Part shown: positions 24,117-34,097 of the stretch, piece after piece
Position numbering within the stretch: position 1 is the first letter of the stretch
Layout of the letters: every line of letters starts with the position of its first letter
Program-made: the position numbers and the translations under genes
Notes under the pieces: generated by a model
The model's database searches: none
Seen by the model: the letters and a program-made list of their open reading frames with translations, nothing else
Told to the model about the DNA's origin: nothing
Assembly: GCF_003337565.1 (NCBI RefSeq)
Contig: NZ_QPJL01000005.1
Span: 62,001-126,000, forward strand
Length of the DNA stretch: 64,000 nucleotides
From: Paracoccus lutimaris
GTDB taxonomy: Bacteria > Pseudomonadota > Alphaproteobacteria > Rhodobacterales > Rhodobacteraceae
Direction: 5' to 3'

Positions 24117-25181
24117 ATGGCACTGACCTTTCTGGGCATCGAAAGCAGTTGCGACGACACCGCGGCGGCGGTGGTGCGCGACGACCGTGATATCCTTGCC
24201 TCGGTAGTGGCGGGACAGACCGCGCTGCATGCCGATTTCGGCGGCGTCGTCCCCGAGATCGCCGCCCGCGCCCATGCCGAGAAACTGGATGCCTGCGTCG
24301 AGGAGGCCCTGTCGCAGGCCGGCCTGCGGCTTGCCGATCTGGACGGGATCGCGGTCACCGCCGGGCCGGGGCTGATCGGTGGCGTGCTGTCGGGCGTCAT
24401 GCTGGCCAAGGGGCTGGCCATCGGCAGCGGGCTGCCGCTGATCGGCGTGAACCATCTGGCGGGCCATGCGCTGACCCCGCGCCTGACCGATGGCGTGGCC
24501 TATCCCTATCTGATGCTGCTGGTCTCGGGCGGGCATTGCCAGTTCCTGTCGGTGACCGGCCCCGACAGCTTTACCCGCCTTGGCGGCACCATCGACGACG
24601 CCCCGGGCGAGGCCTTCGACAAGATCGCCAAGCTTCTGGGCCTGCCGCAACCGGGCGGCCCCTCGGTCGAGGCGGCGGCGCGCGCGGGCAATCCCCGGCG
24701 TTTTGCCCTGCCCCGCCCGCTTCTGGACCGGCCGGGCTGCGATCTCAGCTTTTCGGGGCTGAAAACCGCCGTGCTGCGCCAGCGCGACGATCTGGCCGCC
24801 GCGCAGGGGGGCCTGCATGAACAGGACCGCGCCGATCTTTGCGCGGGCTTTCAGGCGGCGGTCGCGGATGTGCTGGCTGAAAAGACCCGCCGCGCGCTCG
24901 CGCAGACCGGCGCGCCGGTGCTGGCCGTGGCCGGGGGCGTCGCCGCCAACCAGACCCTGCGCGCGGCGCTGCAAACCATCGCCGCCGAAGCCGGCGCCGC
25001 CTTTCTTGCGCCGCCCTTGCGGCTTTGTACCGACAATGCCGCGATGATCGCCTGGGCCGGGATCGAGGCTTACAACGCCGGCCAGCGCGACGGCATGGAC
25101 CTGGCCGCGCGTCCGCGCTGGCCGCTGGATCAGAACGCCGCCCCGATGCTGGGCGCGGGCAAGAAGGGGGCCAAGGCATGA
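24117..25181 (+). CDS. tsaD: tRNA N6-adenosine threonylcarbamoyltransferase TsaD
   Basis: TsaD transfers the threonylcarbamoyl group to A37 of ANN-decoding tRNAs (t6A), working with TsaB, TsaE and TsaC. The 354-residue protein has the ASKHA fold motifs [13 protein letters not shown], the metal-binding pair His113/His117 in [18 protein letters not shown], and [12 protein letters not shown] plus [12 protein letters not shown] near the end. The length is normal. It is followed by gpsA with an ATGA overlap. Neighbour order tsaD-gpsA is common in Rhodobacteraceae. Confidence 0.97.
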   Translation: MALTFLGIESSCDDTAAAVVRDDRDILASVVAGQTALHADFGGVVPEIAARAHAEKLDACVEEALSQAGLRLADLDGIAVTAGPGLIGGVLSGVMLAKGLAIGSGLPLIGVNHLAGHALTPRLTDGVAYPYLMLLVSGGHCQFLSVTGPDSFTRLGGTIDDAPGEAFDKIAKLLGLPQPGGPSVEAAARAGNPRRFALPRPLLDRPGCDLSFSGLKTAVLRQRDDLAAAQGGLHEQDRADLCAGFQAAVADVLAEKTRRALAQTGAPVLAVAGGVAANQTLRAALQTIAAEAGAAFLAPPLRLCTDNAAMIAWAGIEAYNAGQRDGMDLAARPRWPLDQNAAPMLGAGKKGAKA

Positions 25182-26122
25182 GCGTTTCGGTGATCGGCGC
25201 GGGGGCCTTTGGCACCGCATTGGCGGTCAGTCTGGCCAGCAAGGGGCAGGTCGCGCTGTGGGGACGCGATACCGGCTGGGCGCGCGAGCGCGAGAACCCG
25301 CGCCTGCCCGGCGTGCGCCTGCCCGCCGGATTGCAGGTGACCGCCCGGCTGGAGAAAATCGACTCGGAAACCCTGCTGCTGGCGCTACCCGCGCAGGTGC
25401 TGGGCGGTTTCCTGACCGAACATGCCGATTGGCTGGACGGCCGCCGGCTGGTCAATTGCGCCAAGGGCATCGATCTGGCGACACTGACCGGCCCCTCGGC
25501 CCTGATCGCGGCGGCCTGTCCCAAGGCCACGGTGGCGGTGCTGACCGGACCCAGTTTTGCGACCGATATCGCGCGCGGGCTGCCCACGGCGCTGACGCTC
25601 GCCTGCGCCGATCCGCAGGCCGCCGAGGCGCTGCAGACCGACCTGACCACCGCCTCGCTGCGGCTTTACCGCACCACGGATGTCGCGGGCGCGGAACTGG
25701 GCGGGGCGCTGAAAAACATCATCGCCATTGCCGCCGGCGCCGCCATCGGCGCGGGCTACGGCGACAGCGCGCGAGCCAGCGTCGTCACCCGCGGCTTTGC
25801 CGAAATGCAGCGCCTTGCCAGCGCGCTTGGCGCAAGGCCGGAGACACTGAACGGGCTTTCGGGACTGGGCGATCTGGTCCTGACCTGCACCTCGGAACAG
25901 TCGCGCAATTTCCGCTATGGCCTTGCTTTGGGGGCCGGCCGCCCCTTTGCGCAGGGCACCACGGTCGAGGGCGCCGCCACCGCCCGCGCCGTCAGCTCGC
26001 TTGCCCGCCAGAAGGGCATCGAGATGCCGATCTCGGATCTGGTGGCCGGCCTTGCCGAAGGCCGCATCGCCATGAAACATGCCCTGAACCTTTTGCTGAA
26101 CCGTCCCCTCAAGGAGGAATGA
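25178..26122 (+). CDS. gpsA: Glycerol-3-phosphate dehydrogenase [NAD(P)+]
   Basis: GpsA reduces dihydroxyacetone phosphate to sn-glycerol 3-phosphate, the backbone for phospholipids. The 314-residue cytosolic enzyme begins [20 protein letters not shown] with the Rossmann GAGAFG motif. It carries [11 protein letters not shown] with the substrate-site loop, the block [27 protein letters not shown], and [20 protein letters not shown]. The start is the ATG that overlaps the tsaD stop; upstream parts of the open frame are tsaD sequence. It ends over the start of the next gene. Confidence 0.97.
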   Translation: MSVSVIGAGAFGTALAVSLASKGQVALWGRDTGWARERENPRLPGVRLPAGLQVTARLEKIDSETLLLALPAQVLGGFLTEHADWLDGRRLVNCAKGIDLATLTGPSALIAAACPKATVAVLTGPSFATDIARGLPTALTLACADPQAAEALQTDLTTASLRLYRTTDVAGAELGGALKNIIAIAAGAAIGAGYGDSARASVVTRGFAEMQRLASALGARPETLNGLSGLGDLVLTCTSEQSRNFRYGLALGAGRPFAQGTTVEGAATARAVSSLARQKGIEMPISDLVAGLAEGRIAMKHALNLLLNRPLKEE

Positions 26123-26394
26123 TGCCCCTTTTCGCCGTGATCTGCCGCGACCATGCCGGCAAGCTGCAAACCCGTCTGGACACCCGTGAAAAGCACCTGG
26201 CCTTTCTGAAAGCCCAGCCCGGCCTGAAGATGGCCGGCCCCCTAATCGAAGAGGGCGAGATGCGCGGCTCGCTTCTGGTGGTCGAGGCCGAGGATTTGAC
26301 CCGTGTCAAGGACTGGGCCGCGACCGATCCCTACAAGGCGGCGGATCTGTTTGCCTCGGTCGAGGTGATCGAGTGGAAAAAGGTGATCGGCTGA
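26122..26394 (+). CDS. YciI family protein
   Basis: The 90-residue cytosolic protein is of the ferredoxin-like YCII fold: [53 protein letters not shown] and a C-terminal ADLFASVEVIEWKKVIG. The conserved His-Asp pair of the family corresponds to DHAGKLQTRLDTREKH. Two ATGs are adjacent (26119 and 26122); AAGGAGG at 26111-26117 fits the second slightly better. The gene is coupled to gpsA upstream and to the EVE gene downstream (TGATG). The enzymatic activity is unknown for most YciI proteins. Confidence 0.85.
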   Translation: MPLFAVICRDHAGKLQTRLDTREKHLAFLKAQPGLKMAGPLIEEGEMRGSLLVVEAEDLTRVKDWAATDPYKAADLFASVEVIEWKKVIG

Positions 26395-26819
26395 TGGCGC
26401 ATTGGCTTTTCAAATCCGAGCCGGACGTCTTCAGCTTTGACGACCTGATCGCCAAGGGCGAGACGGGCGAGGAATGGGACGGCGTGCGCAATTATCAGGC
26501 CCGCAACAACATGCGCGCCATGCAGATCGGCGATCGCGGTTTCTTCTATCACTCGAATATCGGCAAGGAGGTCGTCGGCATCTGCGAGGTGGTGGCGCTG
26601 GCCCATCCGGATTCGAAAGCCGCCGACCCCAGATGGGAATGCGTCGATATCCGCGCCGTGGCGCGGGTCACGCGCCCGATCTCGCTGGACGAGGCCAAGG
26701 CCGAGCCGCGCCTGAAAGACATGGTGCTGGTCAATAATTCGCGCCTGTCGGTGCAGCCGGTCTCGGACGCGGAATGGCAGGTCATTCTAGAACTCGCCGG
26801 CGGAACCCGGCCACTGTAA
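26394..26819 (+). CDS. EVE domain protein
   Basis: The 141-residue single-domain protein starts MAHWLFKSEPDVFSFDDL, with WDGVRNYQARNNMRAM and IGDRGFFYHSN, the diagnostic EVE blocks. It also has LVEVE-type ends (LKDMVLVNNSRLSVQPVS). EVE domains belong to the PUA-like superfamily that binds modified bases in nucleic acids, and human THYN1 is the best-known member. Stand-alone bacterial EVE proteins are often next to YciI, as here, but no role is established. It is the last gene of tsaD-gpsA-yciI-EVE. Confidence 0.9.
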   Translation: MAHWLFKSEPDVFSFDDLIAKGETGEEWDGVRNYQARNNMRAMQIGDRGFFYHSNIGKEVVGICEVVALAHPDSKAADPRWECVDIRAVARVTRPISLDEAKAEPRLKDMVLVNNSRLSVQPVSDAEWQVILELAGGTRPL

Positions 26820-26865
26820 GCGCAAGTTAGGCACCGGCCCCAAGGCCGGCACCGAAAGGAAAGAC

Positions 26866-28671
26866 ATGGCACGCACGCCCACCATCATCGCCGACCGTCC
26901 GACGACGAAACGCATCGGCGCCCTGCGCGCGCTCTGGCCGTTCATCCGCCCCTATCGCGGGCTGATGCTGGCGGCGATGGCGGCGCTGGTGGTGACCGCG
27001 GGGATCAGCCTGATCCTGCCCCTGGCGGTGCGCCGGGTGGTGGACGGGTTCGACGCGGGCGCGCATCTGCTGGATCAGTATTTCGGCGCGGCGCTGGCCA
27101 TCGTGGCGCTGCTCGCGACCGGGACCGGCCTGCGCTATTACCTTGTCACCCGTCTGGGCGAGCGCGTCGTCGCCGATATCCGCAAGGCCGTCTTTGCCCG
27201 CGTCATCGCCATGAGCCCGGCCTTTTACGAACGCGTGCTGACCGGCGAGATCATCAGCCGCATCACCACCGACACGACGCTGATCCAGTCGGTGATCGGC
27301 TCGTCCGTGTCGGTCGCGCTGCGCAATTTCCTGATCCTGATCGGCGGCATGGTCATGCTGGTCTGGACCTCGGCCAAGCTCTCGCTGCTGCTGCTGGTGC
27401 TGGTGCCGGTGGTTGTCGTCCCGATCATCGTGCTGGGCCGGCGGCTGCGCGGGCTTTCGCGCGAAAATCAGGACTGGATCGCGCAATCCTCGGGCGCGGC
27501 CTCGGAAAGCCTGCTGTCGGCGCAGACCGTGCAGGCCTTCACCCATGAAGGCCCGACCCGCGCCCGCTTTGACGATGTGACCGAGCGCTCGTTCGATTCG
27601 GCGCTGCGCCGGGTGCAGACGCGCACGGTGATGACCGTGATCGTGATCTTCCTGATCTTTTCGGGCGTGCTGGGGGTGCTGTGGATCGGCGCCCGCGATG
27701 TCCGGCTTGAGACGATGACCGTGGGCGAACTGGTGCAATTCGTCATCTATGCCGTGCTGGTCGCCGGTGCCGTCGGCGCGCTTTCGGAAATCTGGGGCGA
27801 ATTGCAGCGCGCCGCCGGCGCGACCGAGCGCCTGACCGAGCTGCTGACCGCCGAGGACAGCCTGCGCGACCCCGTCCATCCTGTGCCCCTGCCCCGCCCG
27901 GTCAAGGGCCGGATCGATTTCGACGAGGTGACCTTCCACTATCCCAGCCGGCCCGACCGCTCGGCGCTGGAAAACGTCACGCTGGAGATCGCGCCCGGCG
28001 AAACCGTGGCGCTGGTCGGCCCCTCGGGCGCCGGCAAGACCACCGTGATCCAGCTGATCCAGCGGTTCTGGGACCCTGATGCCGGCGTAGTGCGGCTGGA
28101 CGGGATCAATCTGCGCGACATGGCGCGGGCCGATTTCCGCCAGGCCATCGCGCTGGTGCCGCAGGACCCGGTGATCTTTGCCACCACCGCGCGCGAGAAT
28201 ATCCGCTTTGGCCGACCCGGCGCCTCGGATGCCGAGGTCGAGGCCGCCGCCCGCGCCGCCCATGCCGACGAATTCCTGACCCTGCTGCCCGAAGGCTATG
28301 ACAGCTATGTGGGCGAACGCGGCGTGATGCTGTCGGGGGGCCAAAAGCAGCGCATCGCCATTGCCCGCGCCATCCTGCGCGACGCGCCGATCCTGCTGCT
28401 GGACGAGGCGACCAGCGCGCTGGACGCGGAATCCGAACGGCTGGTGCAAGAGGCGGTGGACGAGCTGGCCCGCACCCGCACCACGATCATCGTGGCGCAT
28501 CGGCTGGCGACGGTGAAAAAGGCCGACCGCATCGTGGTCTTTGACCATGGCCGCATCGTGGCGCAGGGCCGGCATGACGAGTTGGTGGCGCAGGGCGGGC
28601 TTTATGCGCGTCTGGCCCGGCTACAATTCACCGAAGGCTTTGCCGATGCCGGGGCCGCGGCGGCGGAATAG
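26866..28671 (+). CDS. ABC exporter, fused permease and ATPase (MsbA/multidrug type)
   Basis: The 601-residue half-transporter has six predicted transmembrane segments (about 30-290) with the coupling-loop pattern RLGERVVADIRKAVFARVIAMSPAFYE. The ATPase domain has Walker A GPSGAGKTT, Q-loop LVPQDPVIF, signature LSGGQKQRIAIARAIL, Walker B PILLLDEATSALD and the switch His in IVAHRLATV. This is the MsbA/LmrA-type exporter family; substrates could be lipids, drugs or other hydrophobic compounds. It follows the EVE gene after 46 nt with its own Shine-Dalgarno (GAAAGGAAAG), and may or may not be co-transcribed. Confidence 0.93.
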   Translation: MARTPTIIADRPTTKRIGALRALWPFIRPYRGLMLAAMAALVVTAGISLILPLAVRRVVDGFDAGAHLLDQYFGAALAIVALLATGTGLRYYLVTRLGERVVADIRKAVFARVIAMSPAFYERVLTGEIISRITTDTTLIQSVIGSSVSVALRNFLILIGGMVMLVWTSAKLSLLLLVLVPVVVVPIIVLGRRLRGLSRENQDWIAQSSGAASESLLSAQTVQAFTHEGPTRARFDDVTERSFDSALRRVQTRTVMTVIVIFLIFSGVLGVLWIGARDVRLETMTVGELVQFVIYAVLVAGAVGALSEIWGELQRAAGATERLTELLTAEDSLRDPVHPVPLPRPVKGRIDFDEVTFHYPSRPDRSALENVTLEIAPGETVALVGPSGAGKTTVIQLIQRFWDPDAGVVRLDGINLRDMARADFRQAIALVPQDPVIFATTARENIRFGRPGASDAEVEAAARAAHADEFLTLLPEGYDSYVGERGVMLSGGQKQRIAIARAILRDAPILLLDEATSALDAESERLVQEAVDELARTRTTIIVAHRLATVKKADRIVVFDHGRIVAQGRHDELVAQGGLYARLARLQFTEGFADAGAAAAE

Positions 28672-28699
28672 CCCGCCGCCATTCCGCCGCGCTGCTGGC

Positions 28700-29230
28700 T
28701 CAGCGCCGTTTGGGGGCGCTGTAGACCGCCGCCCAGAACACCGTCTTGCCATCGGCAGCGATCGCCTTGCCGATGCCGTAATGCTGGATCTGCGGGATCA
28801 GGATATTGGCCAGATGCCCACTGGAGCGTTCCCACTCCACCAGCACCCGCTCCTGTCCCCAGGGGCCGGCGGCGATGTTTTCGGCGGTCAGCCTGGGCTT
28901 GTAGCCGGTCTTCTTGACCCGCTGCATCGGGCCGCGCGTCCCGACGCCGCGATGCGAGACCACGCTGCGCTGCGCCATGTCGCAGGCATGACGCGCCGCC
29001 GCCAGCGCCAGATCGGCATTGGCGCGCAGGGGCTTCAGCCCGCGCTGCTTGCGGGTGGCATTGGTGGCGCGGACCGCCGCCTCATTCTCGTGACGTGAGG
29101 TATTGTAGCAGGTGACCGGACCAAGACTGGGCGACTTGGTCGATATCTTCACATCGACCGCCGCCACCGGCATTGCCAGCAGACCGGAAAAAGCAAACAC
29201 AATCAGTGATTTGACTATTTTCGACAGCAT
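28700..29230 (-). CDS. Secreted CAP-domain (SCP/PR1-like) protein
   Basis: The protein has 176 residues, with a signal peptide MLSKIVKSLIVFAFSGLLAMPVAA and a CAP domain: NATRKQRGLKPLRANADLALAAARHACDMA, the His in SHRG, TAENIAAG, and the metal-site His in SSGHLANIL followed by HYGIGKAI. Two cysteines (in VTCYN and HACDMA) may form a disulfide. Bacterial CAP proteins are exported and often Ca2+- or Zn2+-dependent, but their functions are mostly unknown. It is monocistronic and divergent from the LysM gene. Confidence 0.85.
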   Translation of the reverse strand: MLSKIVKSLIVFAFSGLLAMPVAAVDVKISTKSPSLGPVTCYNTSRHENEAAVRATNATRKQRGLKPLRANADLALAAARHACDMAQRSVVSHRGVGTRGPMQRVKKTGYKPRLTAENIAAGPWGQERVLVEWERSSGHLANILIPQIQHYGIGKAIAADGKTVFWAAVYSAPKRR

Positions 29231-29360
29231 TTGACCCCCTATTCCTGCCGCGAAGCTAGGATTCTCAGTTCAATTTCTCAACCATTGATTGTCTAAAATG
29301 TCCGGGAACCGCCGCGTCGGCCAAACGTTGCCCAATCAAGTCAATCTGAAAGGAATAGCG

Positions 29361-29858
29361 ATGGCTTTCTGGGATTTCGTGAAGGATGCAGGGAAATCGG
29401 TTCTTGGCAGCGAGGCCGAGGCCGCGCCGGCACCCGCCGCCGCCCAGCCCGCCCAAAGCGACACCGACCGCAAGGTCGCCGCGCTCAAGGCCGAGCTGAA
29501 GGCGCTGGGGCTGACCGCCAAGGACGTGCATCTGACGCTGCGCGGCGGTGACACGATCATCATCTCGGGCAAGGCCCGCGATCAGGAGACGCTGGAAAAG
29601 CTGGTCCTGGCGCTTGGCAACATCAAGGGCATCGCCCGCGTCGAGCTGGCCCCCGACACCACCACCGAGACCCCGGCCCCGGCTGGCGCCAAGCCGGTCT
29701 TCCATACCGTGCAGAAGGGCGAGACGCTCTCGGCCATCGCCAAGCATTATCTGGGCAGTGCAAACCGTTACCGCGAGATCTTCGAAGCCAACAAGCCCAT
29801 GCTCAGCGATCCCGACAAGATCTATCCGGGCCAGACCCTGCGCATTCCGCAGACCTGA
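29361..29858 (+). CDS. BON and LysM domain protein (YgaU/KbpA-like)
   Basis: The 165-residue protein starts MAFWDFVKDAGKSVLG after a clear AAAGGA. A BON-like domain (about 40-100: LTAKDVHLTLRGGDTIIISGKARDQETLEKLVLALGNIKGIARVEL) is followed by a LysM motif (VFHTVQKGETLSAIAKHYLGSANRYREIF and PDKIYPGQTLRIP). This is the layout and size of E. coli KbpA (YgaU), a cytoplasmic potassium-binding protein. No signal peptide is visible, which agrees. The function here is inferred from architecture. Confidence 0.9.
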   Translation: MAFWDFVKDAGKSVLGSEAEAAPAPAAAQPAQSDTDRKVAALKAELKALGLTAKDVHLTLRGGDTIIISGKARDQETLEKLVLALGNIKGIARVELAPDTTTETPAPAGAKPVFHTVQKGETLSAIAKHYLGSANRYREIFEANKPMLSDPDKIYPGQTLRIPQT

Positions 29859-29983
29859 CCTGACGTTCTGACGCTGCGTTTTGACATGCCGGGGCGTGGC
29901 TGGAACTTGCCCCGGCACCATGTTTCGGACCATGCTCACCCCGGGGCCAGGAGACCCCGAAGGACGATCCGGGAGGAACATCA

Positions 29984-31870
29984 ATGGTCAGGTTCGCGTC
30001 AGTCGCAGACCGCGACGCGGTCGAGAATGAGATGCTCTATGCCGAGCGCAAGCTGCCGCATAGTATCTACGCAGCCCTGACCGGGATGCGCGACACCCAT
30101 CCGCAGCGCCCCGCGATCAGCTTTCAGCTGTTTTCGGCGCCCGATGCGCCGGCACGGACGCTGAGCTGGACCGACCTGCATGAGCGCGTGACCGAGACCG
30201 CGAATCTTTTCAGCCAGCTGGGCGTCGGCCGCAAGGATGTGGTGGCCTATCTGCTGCCAAACTGCCTTGAGGCGCCAATCGCGCTGATCGCCGGCGCGAC
30301 CGTCGGCATCATGAACCCGATCAACCCGCTGCTCGAGCCCGAACAGATCGCCGGAATTCTTCGCGAAACCGGCGCCAAGGTGCTGGTGACGCTGAAAAGT
30401 TTTCCCAAGTCCGACATCGCGCAGAAGGCCGCCGCCGCCGTCGCCCTGGCCCCCAATGTCCAGACCGTGCTTGAGGTGGACCTGCGCCAGTACCTGACCG
30501 GCATCAAGCGCCTGCTTGTGCCCTTGATGCGCCCCAAGACCCCCACCCGCCACCACGCGAAAGTCATGGATTTCGAGGCCGCCGCCAGTGCGCAGCGCCA
30601 CAACCGCCTGATCTTCGACGAGGTGACCGAGGACCGCGTCGCCGCCTATTTCCATACCGGCGGCACCACCGGCACGCCCAAGGTCGCCCAGCACAAGCAA
30701 TCGGGCATGATCTATAACGGCTGGCTGGGCGGCGTGCTGCTGTTCAACGAAAAGGACGTGCTGCTGTGCCCTCTGCCGATGTTTCACGTCTTTGCCGCCT
30801 ATCCGGTTCTGATGTCCTGCATCATGTCGGGGGCGCATATGGTCATGCCCACCCCCGCCGGCTATCGCGGCGAGGGGGTCTTTGACAACTTCTGGAAGCT
30901 GATCGAACGCTGGCAGGCCACTTTCCTGATCACCGTGCCCACCGCCATCGCCGCGCTGATGCAGCGCCCGGTCAATGCCGATGTCTCATCGCTCAAGACC
31001 GCGATTTCGGGCTCGGCCCCGCTGCCGGTCGAGTTGTATAACCGCTTCAAATCCGCCACCGGTGTCGAGATCGCCGAGGGTTACGGCCTGACCGAGGCAA
31101 CCTGCCTTGTGTCCTGCAACCCCGTCGACGGGTTCAAGAAGATCGGCTCGGTCGGGGTGCCCCTGCCCTATAGCCATGTGCGCATCCTCAAGCGCCACCC
31201 CGGCGGTTTCGACGAATGCGCCATCGACGAGATCGGCGAGATCTGCGTCGGCAACCCGGGCGTCTTCGAGGGCTCGACCTATACCGAGGCCGACAAGAAC
31301 CACGACCTCTTTGCCGAGGACCGCTTCCTGCGCACCGGCGATCTGGGCCGGATCGACCCCGACGGCTATCTGTGGATCACCGGCCGCGCCAAGGACCTGA
31401 TCATCCGCGGCGGCCATAATATCGACCCCGCCGAGATCGAGGACGCGCTGCTTTCGCATCCCGCCGTGGCCTTTGTCGGCGCCATTGGCCAGCCCGACAG
31501 CTTTGCCGGCGAATTGCCCGCCGCCTATGTCGAACTGGTGGCCGGTGCTACGGTCACGGTCGACGAGCTGACCGCCCATGCCCGCGACCATATCCATGAA
31601 CGCGCCGCAGTCCCCAAGCATATCGAGATCCTGACCGAGCTGCCCAAGACCGCGGTCGGCAAGATCTTCAAGCCGGACCTGCGCAAGATGGCGATCAAGC
31701 GCGTCTATGACACCGCGCTGGCCGATGCCGGGATTGCCGCCGAGGTGGCCGAGGTCGTCGACGACAAGAAGCGCGGCCTTGTCGCGCGGCTGGGGCGCAA
31801 GGGCGAGGTGGACCAGCAGGCGGTGACCGACTGCCTCGGCCGCTTTACCCGGCCCTGGGAATGGGTCTGA
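29984..31870 (+). CDS. Acyl-CoA synthetase (AMP-forming)
   Basis: The 628-residue member of the adenylate-forming superfamily activates a carboxylic acid, probably a fatty acid, as acyl-AMP and then acyl-CoA. Motifs are YFHTGGTTGTPKVAQH (P-loop), YGLTEATCLVS, FLRTGDLGRIDPDGYLWITGRAKDLIIRGGHNIDPAEIE, and the catalytic Lys in LPKTAVGKIFKPDLR. The C-terminus is longer than usual (about 60 residues after the lysine). It has a good Shine-Dalgarno (GGGAGGA) and stands alone, so the true substrate cannot be read from context. Confidence 0.9.
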   Translation: MVRFASVADRDAVENEMLYAERKLPHSIYAALTGMRDTHPQRPAISFQLFSAPDAPARTLSWTDLHERVTETANLFSQLGVGRKDVVAYLLPNCLEAPIALIAGATVGIMNPINPLLEPEQIAGILRETGAKVLVTLKSFPKSDIAQKAAAAVALAPNVQTVLEVDLRQYLTGIKRLLVPLMRPKTPTRHHAKVMDFEAAASAQRHNRLIFDEVTEDRVAAYFHTGGTTGTPKVAQHKQSGMIYNGWLGGVLLFNEKDVLLCPLPMFHVFAAYPVLMSCIMSGAHMVMPTPAGYRGEGVFDNFWKLIERWQATFLITVPTAIAALMQRPVNADVSSLKTAISGSAPLPVELYNRFKSATGVEIAEGYGLTEATCLVSCNPVDGFKKIGSVGVPLPYSHVRILKRHPGGFDECAIDEIGEICVGNPGVFEGSTYTEADKNHDLFAEDRFLRTGDLGRIDPDGYLWITGRAKDLIIRGGHNIDPAEIEDALLSHPAVAFVGAIGQPDSFAGELPAAYVELVAGATVTVDELTAHARDHIHERAAVPKHIEILTELPKTAVGKIFKPDLRKMAIKRVYDTALADAGIAAEVAEVVDDKKRGLVARLGRKGEVDQQAVTDCLGRFTRPWEWV

Positions 31871-31924
31871 GCGCCGCGCACGGCGGGGGCGGCGGGGCGT
31901 GACGCCCCGGCCTATCATGGCAAG

Positions 31925-31944
31925 CGCCCGCCTTTGGGCGGGCG
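31925..31944. terminator. Hairpin between convergent acyl-CoA synthetase and aroA genes
   Basis: An 8-bp stem CGCCCGCC (31925-31932) pairs with GGCGGGCG (31937-31944) around TTTG, in the 97-bp convergent gap. No clear U-tract follows in either direction, so termination efficiency is uncertain. Confidence 0.45.
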
Positions 31945-31967
31945 TCACCTGAAACGAGGGCGCAGGA

Positions 31968-33302
31968 TCAGTCGATCTGTGCGCCCAAGGCCCGCATCAG
32001 CGGCAGGAAATCCGGGAACGAGGTGGCGATCGGGCCGCCATCATCGACCGAGATCATCTGGTCCGAGGCCAGCCCCGCGACCAGGAACGACATGGCGATG
32101 CGGTGGTCCAGATGCGTGACCGCCACCGCCCCGCCGGTCAGATGGCCGGTGCCGTGGACGGTCATGGTGTCCTCGGTATCCTCGACATGGGCGCCATTGG
32201 CGCGCAGGCCCACGACCATGGCGTCGATGCGGTCGCTTTCCTTGACGCGCAGCTCATGGACGCCCTGCATGACGGTCGTGCCCTCGGCAAAGGCCGCGAT
32301 CACCGACAGGATCGGGAATTCGTCGATCATGCTGGCGGCGCGCTCGGTCGGGACGGTTACGCCCTTCAGCGCCGGGCTATAGCGCACCAGCAGGTCGGCG
32401 ACCGGCTCGCCCCCCTCTTCGCGCGGGTTTTCAAAGGTGATGTCGGCGCCCATTTCCAACAGCGTGACGTAAAGCCCGTCGCGGGTCGGGTTGCGGCTGA
32501 CGCCCGGCACCCGGATCTCGGATCCCGGCACGATCAGCGCCGCCGCCACCGGAAACGCCGCGCTGGAGGGGTCGCGCGGCACGGCGACCGGCTGCGGCTT
32601 AAGGTCCGGGCGGCCGGTCAGGGTGATGACGCGGCCCTCATCGGTCACTTCGGTGGTGATGCTGGCGCCAAAGCCCGCCAGCATGCGCTCGGTATGGTCG
32701 CGGGTCGGCTCGGCCTCGATCACCACGGTCTGGCCCGGCGCGTTCAGCCCGGCCAGCAGCACGGCGGATTTGATCTGCGCGCTGGCGACCGGGGTCTTGT
32801 AGCGGACCGGCACCGGATCCGCCGCGCCCTTGATGGTCACCGGCAGGCGCTTGCCCTCACGCGAGGTGATCTCGCAGCCGAAAAGCTCCAGCGGGTCGGT
32901 GACACGGCCCATGGGACGGCGCGACAGGCTGGCATCGCCGGTGAATGTCGCAGTGATGGGGGTTGTCGCCATCGCCCCCATGATCAGTCGCACGCCGGTG
33001 CCGGAATTGCCGCAGTCGATGACGCCCTCGGGCTCGGCAAAGCCGCCGACACCGACGCCGTTCACCTTCCACTCACCTTCGCCCAGACGCTCGACGCGGG
33101 CGCCAAAGGCCTGCATGGCCTTGGCGGTGTCCAGCACGTCCTGGCCTTCCAGCAGGCCGGTGATATGGGTTTCGCCCACCGACAGTGCCCCAAGGATCAG
33201 CGCGCGATGGCTGATCGACTTGTCGCCGGGCACGCGGGCCTCGCCCTTGAGTGCCCCCGAACGGCGGGCGGTCATGGGAAGCGGTTCGGCGGAATGCGAC
33301 AT
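31968..33302 (-). CDS. aroA: 3-phosphoshikimate 1-carboxyvinyltransferase (EPSP synthase)
   Basis: AroA joins shikimate 3-phosphate and phosphoenolpyruvate in aromatic amino acid synthesis. The 444-residue enzyme has the active-site sets [66 protein letters not shown] and DHRIAMSF. The spacing and the [17 protein letters not shown] block resemble class II enzymes such as Agrobacterium CP4. However, the residue equivalent to Ala100 of CP4 is Gly (NSGTG rather than NAATG), so glyphosate tolerance by that route is not expected. The gene stands between convergent and unrelated genes. Confidence 0.96.
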   Translation of the reverse strand: MSHSAEPLPMTARRSGALKGEARVPGDKSISHRALILGALSVGETHITGLLEGQDVLDTAKAMQAFGARVERLGEGEWKVNGVGVGGFAEPEGVIDCGNSGTGVRLIMGAMATTPITATFTGDASLSRRPMGRVTDPLELFGCEITSREGKRLPVTIKGAADPVPVRYKTPVASAQIKSAVLLAGLNAPGQTVVIEAEPTRDHTERMLAGFGASITTEVTDEGRVITLTGRPDLKPQPVAVPRDPSSAAFPVAAALIVPGSEIRVPGVSRNPTRDGLYVTLLEMGADITFENPREEGGEPVADLLVRYSPALKGVTVPTERAASMIDEFPILSVIAAFAEGTTVMQGVHELRVKESDRIDAMVVGLRANGAHVEDTEDTMTVHGTGHLTGGAVAVTHLDHRIAMSFLVAGLASDQMISVDDGGPIATSFPDFLPLMRALGAQID

Positions 33303-33357
33303 GGGACACCTTTGGCTGTTCGCGCAAGGTGATAGCGATCACAGGGCCGGCTTGCAA

Positions 33358-34059
33358 TCAACCCTGACGGCGGAAGGTCACATAATGCGGCACCCGCCCC
33401 TCGCGCAGCGCCTTTTGCTCATAGCGGGTCGAGAGCCAGTCATCCCAGGGCGCGGGCCCCTCGGCCACCAGATCGAAACCGGCGGGCGGGACCTCCTCCA
33501 GCGTCTGGCGGACGTAATCGGGAATGTCGGTCGCGACGCGGAATTCAGCGCCGGGCTTCATCACGCGCGCCAGCGGGATCAGATGCTCGGGCGTGACAAA
33601 GCGGCGGCGGTGATGACGCGCCTTGGGCCAGGGGTCGGGATAGTTCAGGAATGCCCGGTCGACCGAGGCATCGGGGAACACATCCATCAGGTCGCGCGCA
33701 TCGCCCGGATGGACGCTGACATTTTCAACGCCCGCCGCGCGGATCTTGCCCAAGAGCATGGCGACGCCGTTGATGAAAGGCTCGCAGCCGATGATGCCGA
33801 TTTCGGGGTAGCGGGCGGCCATGTGGACCATGTGCTCGCCACCGCCAAAGCCGACCTCAAGCCAGATCGGGCGGTCATCGCCAAAGATCGAGGCCGGGTC
33901 GATCCGGTGCCGTTCAGGATTATCCTGCACGGTAATGCCACGCGGGCGCAGGCTGCCCAGATCTTCGGACAGATAGCCCTTCTGGCTTTGGCGCAGGGTC
34001 TTGCCGTGACGGCGGCCGTAAAAGTTGCGGCGCGGAGGGGTGGGATCGAATTCGCTCAT
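33358..34059 (-). CDS. trmB: tRNA (guanine-N7-)-methyltransferase TrmB
   Basis: TrmB uses S-adenosylmethionine to methylate G46 of tRNA. The 233-residue form starts MSEFDPTPPRRNFYGRRHGKTL. An in-frame ATG at 34083 would add eight basic residues. Motifs are LEVGFGGGEHMVHMAAR (AdoMet site), GCEPFINGVAML, the family signature LNYPDPWPKARHHRRRFV, and C-terminal ST(R)YEQKAL. The length is usual for the family. It lies 14 nt downstream of rnj on the same strand if read from 34083, or 38 nt from 34059. Confidence 0.95.
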   Translation of the reverse strand: MSEFDPTPPRRNFYGRRHGKTLRQSQKGYLSEDLGSLRPRGITVQDNPERHRIDPASIFGDDRPIWLEVGFGGGEHMVHMAARYPEIGIIGCEPFINGVAMLLGKIRAAGVENVSVHPGDARDLMDVFPDASVDRAFLNYPDPWPKARHHRRRFVTPEHLIPLARVMKPGAEFRVATDIPDYVRQTLEEVPPAGFDLVAEGPAPWDDWLSTRYEQKALREGRVPHYVTFRRQG

Positions 34060-34097
34060 GGGCCGGCGCTTTGCCCGGCCCATGGCAAAAGGTCAAG

